From Bacteroidia bacterium (lineage in GTDB: Bacteria; Bacteroidota; Bacteroidia; NS11-12g; UBA9320), in assembly GCA_018402155.1 (NCBI GenBank), contig JAGYJG010000001.1, forward strand, positions 1,407,001 to 1,471,000: DNA of 64,000 nucleotides, read 5' to 3'. Below, one piece after another: positions 9,066 through 17,130 of the stretch. The notes below the pieces were generated by a model that was not told the origin of the DNA, ran no database searches, and saw only the letters and a list, made by a program, of their open reading frames with translations. A program made the translations under genes and the position numbers. Every line of letters starts with the position of its first letter. The first letter of the stretch is position 1.

Positions 9066-9734
9066 ATGAAAAAAATAAAAAACGCTATGCTGATCTTCTT
9101 AGCATTTCTCACTACCGCTATTTATCTAAGCAGTTGTGGCCCATCAGACGAGATAGTATATATTAAAATAGATCCAGAACTACTCGCGTGGGGTTCATTT
9201 AAAGAAGGGACTTACTGGATATACAAAGAAGAAAACACTGGAGCTACTGATAGTGTATATGTATACAAACACGAGAAAAGCTATGGTGAAAGTGATAGGG
9301 GGTCCAAAAAAGTAAAAACTACCTATGAGGTGTTTTATTCATCATTCTTTACTAGCAACAAAGATATTGATACACTATATTACGATATTGGCACTTTTTC
9401 TTCTGACATTCATCTTGCTAGAAAGTCGATAATAAAAAACGGACCGCTTCTCTCTTGCAATATTGTCCCTCCCCCTTTTCCTAACTTTTTTTTTGAAGGT
9501 TATACCGTATGGGTTTCTTCTTCACAAAAGACTGTTTTTGATAGTATCTATCCAATTTACCAGTTAGGAGAGTTAGAGTTTAGTAATGTGATACGTGCTA
9601 ACAATAATGAAAACTATGCATACAATGGCACACCTACGCTGCTATACTCTGCTCGTAATGTGGGTATGATAAGAAAAGAATTTCCGGAATACAATGAGAT
9701 ATGGAACCTCATTAGATATAACATAGTCCAATAA
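9066..9734 (+). CDS. Lipoprotein of the WxYK paralogue family
   Basis: 222 residues; signal ends L-S-S-C (Cys24) then G-P-S-D. The family segment reads 'FKEGTYWIYKEENTGATDS'. Its N-terminus closely matches the truncated copy at 33498 (F-L-A-F-L-T-x-A-x-Y-x-S-x-C, then F-K-E-G-T-x-W), so the two are close relatives. A run of nine T (9486-9494) encodes part of P-N-F-F-F-E-G and would put the gene out of frame if it changed by one base. It is followed after 18 bp by a T9SS protein gene, probably in the same operon. Confidence 0.7.
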   Translation: MKKIKNAMLIFLAFLTTAIYLSSCGPSDEIVYIKIDPELLAWGSFKEGTYWIYKEENTGATDSVYVYKHEKSYGESDRGSKKVKTTYEVFYSSFFTSNKDIDTLYYDIGTFSSDIHLARKSIIKNGPLLSCNIVPPPFPNFFFEGYTVWVSSSQKTVFDSIYPIYQLGELEFSNVIRANNNENYAYNGTPTLLYSARNVGMIRKEFPEYNEIWNLIRYNIVQ

Positions 9735-9752
9735 TTTTAATCACTTAATAAT

Positions 9753-11345
9753 ATGAAAAAATCAATCTTATTTTCCTTACTTCTGACCATAGCTGTAGTA
9801 GGTAAAGCACAATTAGATAGTGCCGCCTTTACTGGTAGTTATATATTAAAAATCAAAAGTCAAGAGGCCACACTTAGTAGCTCCAACTCAGCAACAGTAG
9901 ATGCTCAAATAATATTTTACGACACCACGTATTGGGATTATACCGTAAAGTTAGAACACGAAGTTTATGGATATGACAGACCTTGGCAAGGCGTATTAAC
10001 TAAAACTAGTACTGACTGGTGGAGCAGTGGATCTATCACTGCCCCTACCGAAGGTTTTTACTATGCTGGAGATACTTTAAATATCTCTATGAATTTTAGT
10101 TACAATCCCAATTTCCTTCCTTATTCCTTTAGGTCACTGAAATTTAATGTTGAAAGTGCTGCTGGTGAATTGGTAAGCCTAGAAAAAGCATTTATATATT
10201 TCACCCCATACAATACATTGGAAACTTGGAATTATGATGATTTCTTAGACCTAAAAAGAACTTGGGACAGTCCAGAAGATGGATTACTCACTACCTACAG
10301 AGCAAGCTATATCCATCCTGATTCTATTCCTCAAAGTAACTTAACTGATGAGGATTTTGCTAATGATAGTTTTGAATATCAGTATTTCTCTCTGCCTGGT
10401 TTAGGGTATTCTGTATATGGCAAATTTTCTTCCTCTTGGAACGGCAACAGTTCTAATCAGAGATTAAGAGATTGGCTAAATCCTACTAATGATGTATTTA
10501 CATTAAACGGAGTTAATGGTTGCGGACAAGGAATGGCTGTAAACTTAAACATTACCCATACCATTACATCAGGTTCTGTAGAACTACATCAAGCTACAAA
10601 TACAATTACTGCTTCTAACAGAATAGAAGCAGGTGCGACAGCTACTTACGAAGCACAAACAATAGTGCTAACTGACGGTTTTGTTGCAGAAGCAGGAAGT
10701 AATTTTGTAGCAAGACCTCGCGATTTTAATTGTGTTGTAACTTGCGACCCGATGAATTTAGTAGCTTGGACAAGTTTCGTTTGTAGTGGTGATGACTTGT
10801 GTTTTTTAATTTCTAATGCTTCTACGTATAGTGTTAAAATTCATTCAACATCAGGAGCTTTAGTACATCAAAGTTCAGGTAGTGCAACTAATTCGCCTGT
10901 TTGTGTATGGAATACTACTGGCGTAGCATCTGCAATTTACAATGCAACGGTAACATTTACAACAGACTGTCAGGAAATATCTAATACCTACCAACTGTTA
11001 GTTACTTCTTGTAAAAAATCAGCAGGTGGCAGCCCTGATACAGAAGAAGAAGAAAAACAAGAAGAAAAATTTGTAACATCCATTTCCGACACAACAAGGT
11101 TAGATTTTAGTTTTACCGTATTCCCAAATCCCAATGACGGTAGTTTTTCTGTTAAGATACCCAATGGAGTTACTATGCCTTATTCACTTGAAATCATTAA
11201 TTCAGTAGGTAAAATTATGTATAGTGTTGAACATCTAAATGCTAACCAAGTTAATGTTACTCAAACAGGATTAACAAAAGGGATTTATTTTATCAGGATT
11301 AAGTCAGCCAATAGAATTGCAACACAGAAATTCATTATTCAATAA
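9753..11345 (+). CDS. Secreted T9SS protein with adhesin-like beta domains
   Basis: 530 residues; signal peptide of about 19 residues (V-V-G-K-A-Q). Residues 20-250 are beta-rich and rich in aromatic residues. Residues ~255-330 carry 'ATATYEAQTIVLTDGFVAEAG', a motif often found in Bacteroidota secreted proteins just before the sorting domain. A Cys-containing Ig-like segment follows (~335-425), then a Glu/Lys linker (~430-445) and a type A T9SS domain (V-F-P-N-P-N ... G-I-Y-F-I-R-I). No enzymatic motif is visible. It is co-oriented with lipoproteins on both sides; the next start lies 19 bp after its stop. Confidence 0.75.
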   Translation: MKKSILFSLLLTIAVVGKAQLDSAAFTGSYILKIKSQEATLSSSNSATVDAQIIFYDTTYWDYTVKLEHEVYGYDRPWQGVLTKTSTDWWSSGSITAPTEGFYYAGDTLNISMNFSYNPNFLPYSFRSLKFNVESAAGELVSLEKAFIYFTPYNTLETWNYDDFLDLKRTWDSPEDGLLTTYRASYIHPDSIPQSNLTDEDFANDSFEYQYFSLPGLGYSVYGKFSSSWNGNSSNQRLRDWLNPTNDVFTLNGVNGCGQGMAVNLNITHTITSGSVELHQATNTITASNRIEAGATATYEAQTIVLTDGFVAEAGSNFVARPRDFNCVVTCDPMNLVAWTSFVCSGDDLCFLISNASTYSVKIHSTSGALVHQSSGSATNSPVCVWNTTGVASAIYNATVTFTTDCQEISNTYQLLVTSCKKSAGGSPDTEEEEKQEEKFVTSISDTTRLDFSFTVFPNPNDGSFSVKIPNGVTMPYSLEIINSVGKIMYSVEHLNANQVNVTQTGLTKGIYFIRIKSANRIATQKFIIQ

Positions 11346-11364
11346 CCATATAAAACACCAAATT

Positions 11365-11820
11365 ATGAAAACGAAAGAAACAATATTTAGAACTCAACTG
11401 TCTTTACTTCTTTTTATTATTTTCCCATTAATCACTGGAATGAGCAGTTGTCAAAAAGATAAAACGCTTGATTTGGATATTACTAAATCTCAATGGGAAT
11501 TAATATTAATCACTCAAAATGGCATAGAACATAAAAAACCAAAAGAAGAATTTCAAAACCCCGATGCGTATATATTAAGGTTTGAAAGTGATTCCACATT
11601 TTGGTTGAACTTTAATGTAAATACAGGTTATGGTAAGTATAGGATAAGTACAAATGGTAACATTGTAATTGACACTTATGACAATATAACAAGAGCTGCA
11701 ATGTCTGATTTTGACAAAAAATTACTTTCTGAATTTAGAACAATGACATCTTATACTGTAAAAGGTAAAACACTGACATTTAAAGGTAACAACAGCGCTG
11801 TTGAGTTTAAGAAAAAGTAA
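11365..11820 (+). CDS. Small lipoprotein (lipocalin/META-like fold possible)
   Basis: 151 residues from the ATG at 11365, which gives a lipoprotein signal ending M-S-S-C (Cys29). An ATG at 11317 would add 16 polar residues and overlap the upstream gene. The mature part has 'ITKSQWELILI', 'YILRFESDSTFWLNF' and 'GYGKYRIS', a W-x-L ... F-x-x-D-x-x-F pattern like the small beta-barrel lipoproteins often labelled lipocalin-like or META-domain. This family call is tentative. It is the last gene of the unit that starts at 9066. Confidence 0.65.
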   Translation: MKTKETIFRTQLSLLLFIIFPLITGMSSCQKDKTLDLDITKSQWELILITQNGIEHKKPKEEFQNPDAYILRFESDSTFWLNFNVNTGYGKYRISTNGNIVIDTYDNITRAAMSDFDKKLLSEFRTMTSYTVKGKTLTFKGNNSAVEFKKK

Positions 11821-11832
11821 AAAAAACTGAAT

Positions 11833-11964
11833 GTAACACGGGTTTTGCGTCAGGCGGGGTCACGTGCAAACTTGGAGCTTTGTGCTTCTATTCAAGTTTA
11901 GTGCAGGTTGACAGTTTTGTGCTACGAAACCCGCCCGAACGCAAAGCCCGAAAACGTTGGTGAT
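11833..11964. repeat. Palindromic cassette-junction element P3
   Basis: Large imperfect inverted repeat: GGGTTTTGCGTCAGGCGGGG on the left against a right arm containing CCCGCCCGAACGCAAAGCCC. Inner arms differ in sequence from P1/P2, but the 3' end is GTTGGTGAT (11956-11964), shared with P4 and P5. The left end (GTAACACG) does not pair with it. This stretch and the following leader fill the 303-bp gap between genes. Confidence 0.7.
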
Positions 11965-12123
11965 AACCAAAAGAAAGAAAAGTAGGCGAGTTAGTGATTG
12001 CGAAAAAAGCAGTATATTAGCCGACCGAACCATTCGCTTGTAAACGAATGCAGCTCTGAACCAAGGTTAAAAAACCACCGACATTGATTTTTTTTTAAAC
12101 ATTAACACAAAAAAAACAAAACA
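11956..12123 (+). promoter_or_regulatory. Type II leader, copy 1
   Basis: A block of about 168 bp that is almost unchanged in leaders at 14898, 16960 and 20555. It holds a purine-rich start (AACCAAAAGAAAGAAAAG), a possible -7 element TATATTAG (12013-12020) with TTAG 18 bp upstream, a hairpin CATTCG/CGAATG (12031-12050) and an A/T-rich end before the ATG. Conservation continues into the first ~30 bases of the coding region for the 20728 copy. Confidence 0.6.
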
Positions 12124-14169
12124 ATGAAAAACAAAATTTTAAGAAAAATGGTGCTGCTAGTAGGGCTAGTATTACTAAGTATGACAGGCTTTGGCCAAGA
12201 AGAGGTAGACACTAGTGAACCAATTCTAGACCCTGAGCCACGATTTGAATGTAATTTTATTGGTATCGACCAAGAGTTTATTCTTCACTTCAAAAACGAA
12301 TCTGCACTTTCAATTGAGTTTAATGAAACACCTTCTAATCCCCTTCAAGTATTGGATCAAAACAACAATGTAGTAGCGGTTTTAACAGACAAGAATAACG
12401 CTGTTGCTTTACCAACTTACCAACATTATGCCTTACAAGATCTAAACACTTGTGGCGAGGTTGGTGTGTTTTATACTTTCAACACAATCCCAAAAATAAA
12501 CCACGAAGGTTTTGGTCTGCCTGCCAAAATCTATGATGAATGGACTACGCATTTTAATTCGGAAAGTACGGCTAGAACAATTGACTTTTTAAGGGCTAAC
12601 GAAAATTTATCTGCACTAGAAAAGTTATTTCTAATTCAGGAGTATTATTACGACGGAGATTTAGCAATAGCCCACAGAGACGGCAATGGTTTAGACAATG
12701 ATACCCCACCTCTATTAGGTGGATTACTGGATTCCATTTTACTCAATGACGAAATATTTTGGGATCGTATCAATGACGATATTGATATAGTCGTTTGGGG
12801 AGAAGAAACCAATGACTGCCACTGTAAAACAACTTGGGGTAAAGTTGGTCCAGTAAACTTACATACTGAATTTTTAAAAACCCACAACACCCCTTACCGC
12901 TGGTTTGAACACTTAGTTGACCATCCAAGCAAAGTACACAAAGGAGGAAGTAATCGCTACACGGAATATCGTAATGCGACTAAGGGTGCAGCGAAAATAC
13001 TTGACGGCAAGATGTATATGAAGGGAAGCCATTGGGATACGTACAGTCAAAAGTTCCCTGATCCTGCCCAAGCTACTTCTGCGTATAGGACATATATAAA
13101 ATATAATTTAGCATGTGAGAATGCACAAGAACAAGATGATAATTGTATGTGCAATGATAGGGTGCTAGAATATACTGCCTCTTATGTAACATCATTATCT
13201 ACCAATGCCAAAGAAAATTCGCCTTGTTTTTTGTGTGGCACGGGTTCTTGGGCTGCGTATGCTCAGGCAGAGGATTGGGCTATACTCACTCTTAGTTCAA
13301 AAAAACAGGGCATAAAAATAGTAGATGCAGGTAGAGCCTATTCAAAGTCTGAAAAACACACAACTGCGAATAAAGATTGGAATAATAAAATCATAGATCT
13401 TGCGGCTTCGGTTACAGCAATTGCGGTGACTGGCGGCACATCTGCATTGGTAGACTCCGCTCTTATAAAAAGGTCAGCAGAAGATATAAAATACCTTATC
13501 AATAATCCACCAAACTATGGTGGAGGTAGCACCTATAATTCTGGTGGCAATGAACTACTTGGTGGCTGTGGTAGTGAATACTCAGTTACACTAAGGCCAA
13601 ATGACCCGACAAATATTATGATACATAGTTATGCAGGTTTTGATCTCGGTGGTCATACTAAATGGGAATCGACTGCACACATACAAAGTGATGACTATCT
13701 AGCTGCATACATGGATTATAAAGAGACAGACGAATGTTGTAATGAAGAGGTATTTAATTGGGTAATTGGTGTAAATGGTGCTCAGCAAAACGAAGAAGCC
13801 TTAAGATGTGTAAATAGTTTTTTCCAATCTCGCCCAGTGAATATAAATCCTAAGTACCCAAATCAACCTTTCTTATATTGGACGGGTAATCACGAGTGGG
13901 GTTTTGAAAGATCCGATAACTGTCCTGATGATTATTTTGAAGCTTTTGTAGTAAAGTATGATGACGACATTCTTCCAATTGGTACCGAATATTTCATTTC
14001 ATCTATACTCACTGGAAATGTCTTAAAAACAGCAAAAACCTCTACTGTTTTAACTTTAGGTCAACTTAAACAGCAATTAGCAACAGATGGAAGCTTTCGT
14101 CATAGTTTTTATTCACTCAAGTTGGTTAGCAATAATGAAGTTCAATATTTAAAAATTTATATAGATTAA
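12124..14169 (+). CDS. Secreted Cys-rich protein, CxC/CC family, member 1
   Basis: 681 residues with a signal peptide ending T-G-F-G-Q (~25). The N-terminal ten residues match those of the unrelated protein at 20728. The mature protein has spaced cysteine motifs: C-H-C (~227), C-M-C (~344), C-F-L-C (~366) and C-C (~541). The protein at 17131 has C-I-C, C-L-C and C-C in the same order with similar surroundings (for example 'CCNEEVFNWVIG' against 'CCSKKWGNYVLG'), so they are diverged paralogues. No known domain is recognised and no clear Y/F-P-N-P sorting motif is present. It is followed after 2 bp by a Cys-rich lipoprotein gene, again as in the 17131 unit. Confidence 0.7.
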   Translation: MKNKILRKMVLLVGLVLLSMTGFGQEEVDTSEPILDPEPRFECNFIGIDQEFILHFKNESALSIEFNETPSNPLQVLDQNNNVVAVLTDKNNAVALPTYQHYALQDLNTCGEVGVFYTFNTIPKINHEGFGLPAKIYDEWTTHFNSESTARTIDFLRANENLSALEKLFLIQEYYYDGDLAIAHRDGNGLDNDTPPLLGGLLDSILLNDEIFWDRINDDIDIVVWGEETNDCHCKTTWGKVGPVNLHTEFLKTHNTPYRWFEHLVDHPSKVHKGGSNRYTEYRNATKGAAKILDGKMYMKGSHWDTYSQKFPDPAQATSAYRTYIKYNLACENAQEQDDNCMCNDRVLEYTASYVTSLSTNAKENSPCFLCGTGSWAAYAQAEDWAILTLSSKKQGIKIVDAGRAYSKSEKHTTANKDWNNKIIDLAASVTAIAVTGGTSALVDSALIKRSAEDIKYLINNPPNYGGGSTYNSGGNELLGGCGSEYSVTLRPNDPTNIMIHSYAGFDLGGHTKWESTAHIQSDDYLAAYMDYKETDECCNEEVFNWVIGVNGAQQNEEALRCVNSFFQSRPVNINPKYPNQPFLYWTGNHEWGFERSDNCPDDYFEAFVVKYDDDILPIGTEYFISSILTGNVLKTAKTSTVLTLGQLKQQLATDGSFRHSFYSLKLVSNNEVQYLKIYID

Positions 14170-14171
14170 TT

Positions 14172-14792
14172 ATGAAAAACACCTTAATAGTATTAGTTAT
14201 CATCCTTACTAGCCTGTCGGCTTGTAAGGATGATTGTTTAACTTGCCCAGAGAATGAAGCTGTCGTAAATGGGAAATGTGAGTGCATTGGAATTAGTTTT
14301 AAGGAGGATTGCACAAGTTTAGCTAAGGCATTAGAACCTTCTAAACTTGATCAAACGAATATCAACGAAGTACTTACTGCCTATATAAGTGACAAGGATG
14401 AGTGCAATTCGAATTTTGATTTTAGTAATCAAGTGATGTTTTTTTATTTATCTACATTATCTAAACGTGATGCGAACACTGTCGAAGCAGTTTGTGGTAT
14501 TCGTACAGAGGATAAAGAGAAACCATTTTTGACCGAACTGCGGTCTCCACTTGGTCAACTATCGTGGGACACTTTGAGATTCTATGCTCCAAGTGCTCTA
14601 GAATATAATGGTTTTGTGTCTAATATTGGTGAATTTCCTGGTTTCCATTACACAACAGAAATAGATGGACAAACTTGCTATTTGCGACCATATATCAAAA
14701 TTTTGGATAAAAATTACATAAGGGTCACGTTCAGGTATGTAACTGCCGATGAAGAAGTGAAAGCTGAATGCGTAAGACTCTTTCATAAATAA
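14172..14792 (+). CDS. Cys-rich lipoprotein with EGF-like segment, member 1
   Basis: 206 residues; lipoprotein signal ending L-S-A-C (Cys18). Directly after it comes K-D-D-C-x-x-C-P-E-N-E-A-V-V-N-G-K-C-E-C, an EGF-like Cys pattern. The lipoprotein at 19331 has the same layout (C-Q-G-Q-H-V-F-T-N-G-N-C-Q-C). Both follow a CxC/CC-family secreted protein, so the pair is duplicated as a unit. The start is 2 bp after the preceding stop. The TAA belongs to a conserved block TAAGAAAGGCTA that leads into palindrome P4. Confidence 0.7.
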   Translation: MKNTLIVLVIILTSLSACKDDCLTCPENEAVVNGKCECIGISFKEDCTSLAKALEPSKLDQTNINEVLTAYISDKDECNSNFDFSNQVMFFYLSTLSKRDANTVEAVCGIRTEDKEKPFLTELRSPLGQLSWDTLRFYAPSALEYNGFVSNIGEFPGFHYTTEIDGQTCYLRPYIKILDKNYIRVTFRYVTADEEVKAECVRLFHK

Positions 14793-14800
14793 GAAAGGCT

Positions 14801-14906
14801 ATCACCAACACAAAATAAAACGCAATGCCGCTCCGCCGCGGCGGACAGGCTGCAAGCCTGGCCCGCAGGCCTTGCGGCACGTGCGTTTATTCGAGCCGTT
14901 GGTGAT
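14801..14906. repeat. Palindromic cassette-junction element P4 (matched outer arms)
   Basis: Outer arms ATCACCAAC (14801-14809) and GTTGGTGAT (14898-14906) are exact inverses. Inner arms ACGCAATGCCGC and GCGGCACGTGCGT pair imperfectly. The GC-rich loop contains CCGCCGCGGCGG and a GCAAGCC/GGC stem, so nested structures are possible. Confidence 0.8.
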
Positions 14907-15064
14907 AACCAAAAGAAAGAAAAGTAGGCGAGTTAGTGATTGCGAAAAAAGCAGTATATTAGCCGACCGAACCATTCGCTTGTAAACGAATGCAGCTCTG
15001 GAATAAGGTATACCATCGACATTGATTTTATTTTTTAAACATTAACACAAAAAAAATAAGAAAA
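14898..15064 (+). promoter_or_regulatory. Type II leader, copy 2
   Basis: Nearly identical to the leader at 11956 through the hairpin (14973-14992). It differs in the 15001-15020 stretch, where 'AATAAGGTATACCATCG' replaces the usual 'ACAAAGGTTAAAAACCACCG'. The downstream gene does not start with the MKNKIL codons seen after other type II leaders. Confidence 0.6.
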
Positions 15065-15475
15065 ATGAAAAAATTATTTTTATTATTTATTGCTGCATTA
15101 TTTACAGCACAGGTTCAAGCTAAAGAGATTCGTCTAATTAAAAAAGGTGGAGAACCTTGTAAAGGCGACAAGTCCAAAGTGTGCTATGACAAAGTCCAAA
15201 TTAGGAGTACCGATGAAGTATATCAACAAGCTTGCGAAAATCCAGGTCACGAAACGTGCCCAAAGGTTGGGATCGTAACAATAGGTGGAAGTCTTGCTTT
15301 TGATGCTGACAATTTTGTCTTCAATATTGAGCAGGCAATATTATCGGGTGTTACTTCAGGTAATGGTGTTATTCAAGATTCTAATAACCAAGTAGTTGCT
15401 CATTACAACTGGACTGGCCTTATAAATTCGGAGGGTTTTATTGAGTATGATATAGTCATAAATGATGAGATATAG
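15065..15475 (+). CDS. Small secreted protein of unknown function
   Basis: 136 residues with a clear signal peptide (cleavage after A-Q-V-Q-A, ~20). The mature protein has four cysteines near its start (at about 31, 39, 55 and 63) and then a short beta-rich region. No family is recognised. It is the first gene after a type II leader and overlaps the next gene: the ATG at 15462 lies before its TAG at 15473-15475. Small size and an exported Cys-containing fold would suit a surface or periplasmic partner, but nothing in the sequence shows a function. Confidence 0.65.
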   Translation: MKKLFLLFIAALFTAQVQAKEIRLIKKGGEPCKGDKSKVCYDKVQIRSTDEVYQQACENPGHETCPKVGIVTIGGSLAFDADNFVFNIEQAILSGVTSGNGVIQDSNNQVVAHYNWTGLINSEGFIEYDIVINDEI

Positions 15476-16859
15476 TCTCATTTTATTAGTAGTCTTGCCC
15501 CTTTCACTACTGGGGCAAGGCTTTATTTTAGTTGATTCATTTTCAGTATCGAATGTGGATTTATTAGATGTTATAAACATTGATAGCTACTATGACCAAA
15601 ACCATAATGGTTTTGTTTATACAACCACTGATTCGGTTGTTTTAGTTCGAGTAACACAAGATGGTATAATTACATCTAGAATTTTAACTTCTAGCAGTCC
15701 TAATGGTTTTGAAATTAGCAGCCTACAATCATTTAATGATTATGTAACGGAGTATAAATATACTGACGAATTTATATTATATGACCTGAACTCTGGAAAT
15801 GCTAAAGAAATCAAAAAGTTTAAACCGAAACGACACAAAAGTATTGAATATTCGTTTCAAGATAATAACTACCTATACTTAATATCATACTACAATCGAC
15901 TATTGGAAGACAAGTCAAAGTCACACGATCTAGTGTACTTTTATAAGCTATCAAAAAAGAGTTTAAGACTTGTTAAATCCGCAAGTTTCAATATCGACAA
16001 AGAGATTATTCTCGCACCTTTTAATCACCAGTTAATAAGCTTCAACCAAGATTACTTTTTAATTGCTGACAGAATCGGCCATAAACTACTAAAAGTTAGT
16101 AAAGACTTAAAACTCTGCGATACAGCATTTCTCAACCAACCACTAGGTCTAAGTAACTGGGAGGCTTTTAATAATACTTTCCCCGATGAAAATGTTAAGC
16201 ATTATCTTCATAAACCAAAAATGGTAATTGACCATTTTAGCTCTAGTGAGGATACAAAAAACCTTAAAACAATTTTCAAAACATTTTTTTTAAATGATTC
16301 ATCCTTGGCTGTAGTATACAAAGAAGGCATTCATCCTTCCTATACTTTTGAGTTAGAAGTACTCAACATTAATTCTCAAGAGATAATATATAGAAGAAAC
16401 ATCCCATTTAGAGGAGATGAACTATCGCCCTTTGCTTGGACGAGAAAGATATATACTAACAATGAAGGTCATTTCTTAACAATAAGTCTAGGACAAGGGA
16501 TGAGTGCTCAACAATACACAGTGAAAATATGGGAATTCTCCAATCAAAAATCAGTTTCTACTGAAATATTAACTAGAGTTCTATCGGCAGATTCATCATT
16601 TATCGAACCATATTCAGGAGTTATCTTAGCAGATGAATACTTCTGTAAAGGGTGTTATGGTAGTGCTGGAACTGGTGTGGGAGTTTTGGTCATTTCAAAA
16701 GCACCCGATGTAAACTCAGACTTAAGAGATGTTATCCAGAAAAAACAAAAACGAGATTGGAAAATAAATGGAGATTTAATATTTGTAGACTCTTCTATTT
16801 ATGATGAACTTAAAACTAGATTACAGCTAAACTATTTAACCCCCTTGGTCAAAAAATAG
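15462..16859 (+). CDS. Secreted beta-propeller-like protein
   Basis: 465 residues; signal peptide of ~19 residues (L-S-L-L-G-Q). Two ATGs (15462 and 15465) are both usable. The mature part has repeating short beta-strand blocks ('GFVYTTTDSVVLVRV', 'NYLYLISYY', 'DYFLIADRIGHKLLKV', 'EGHFLTISLG') as in six-bladed propeller proteins of Bacteroidota; this is an inference from pattern. There is no sorting domain, so it may stay in the periplasm or be released. The overlap of 14 bp with the upstream small protein argues for coupled translation and a joint role. Confidence 0.65.
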   Translation: MMRYSLILLVVLPLSLLGQGFILVDSFSVSNVDLLDVINIDSYYDQNHNGFVYTTTDSVVLVRVTQDGIITSRILTSSSPNGFEISSLQSFNDYVTEYKYTDEFILYDLNSGNAKEIKKFKPKRHKSIEYSFQDNNYLYLISYYNRLLEDKSKSHDLVYFYKLSKKSLRLVKSASFNIDKEIILAPFNHQLISFNQDYFLIADRIGHKLLKVSKDLKLCDTAFLNQPLGLSNWEAFNNTFPDENVKHYLHKPKMVIDHFSSSEDTKNLKTIFKTFFLNDSSLAVVYKEGIHPSYTFELEVLNINSQEIIYRRNIPFRGDELSPFAWTRKIYTNNEGHFLTISLGQGMSAQQYTVKIWEFSNQKSVSTEILTRVLSADSSFIEPYSGVILADEYFCKGCYGSAGTGVGVLVISKAPDVNSDLRDVIQKKQKRDWKINGDLIFVDSSIYDELKTRLQLNYLTPLVKK

Positions 16860-16869
16860 GAGACGAACC

Positions 16870-16968
16870 GTCAACACTATGTATACGTAATGCCGCTTTT
16901 GTACACGCTGTAGCAGGGCTTGTTCGCCGTGGCGAAGCGGCATTTACGCATACACTCACGTTGGTGAT
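16870..16968. repeat. Palindromic cassette-junction element P5
   Basis: Inner arms TATGTATACGTAATGCCGCT and AGCGGCATTTACGCATACAC flank a loop with TTCGCCGTGGCGAA, as in P2. The right outer arm is GTTGGTGAT (16960-16968), but the left flank is CCGTCAACAC, which pairs with it only at GTTG. The inner part matches P2 (next to a type I leader), yet a type II leader follows. It is thus a hybrid of the two element kinds. Confidence 0.75.
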
Positions 16969-17130
16969 AACCAAAAGAAAGAAAAGTAGGCGAGCTAGTG
17001 ATTGCGAAAAAAGCAGTATATTAGCCGACCGAACCATTCGCTTGTAAACGAATGCAGCTCTGGACAAAGGTTAAAAACCACCGACATTGATTTTATTTTT
17101 TTAAACATTAACACACAAAAAAACAAAACA
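16960..17130 (+). promoter_or_regulatory. Type II leader, copy 3
   Basis: Same elements as at 11956, with one difference in the early part (GAGCTAGTG). Hairpin CATTCG/CGAATG at 17035-17054. The first 18 bases of the following gene are also shared with the genes at 12124 and 20728 (M-K-N-K-I-L). Confidence 0.6.

Noticed and set aside
17002-17130. The N-terminal extension of the gene at 17131 from ATG 17002
   Set aside because: These 43 codons fall within the repeated leader, which is non-coding in other copies, and would place a polar segment before the signal peptide.
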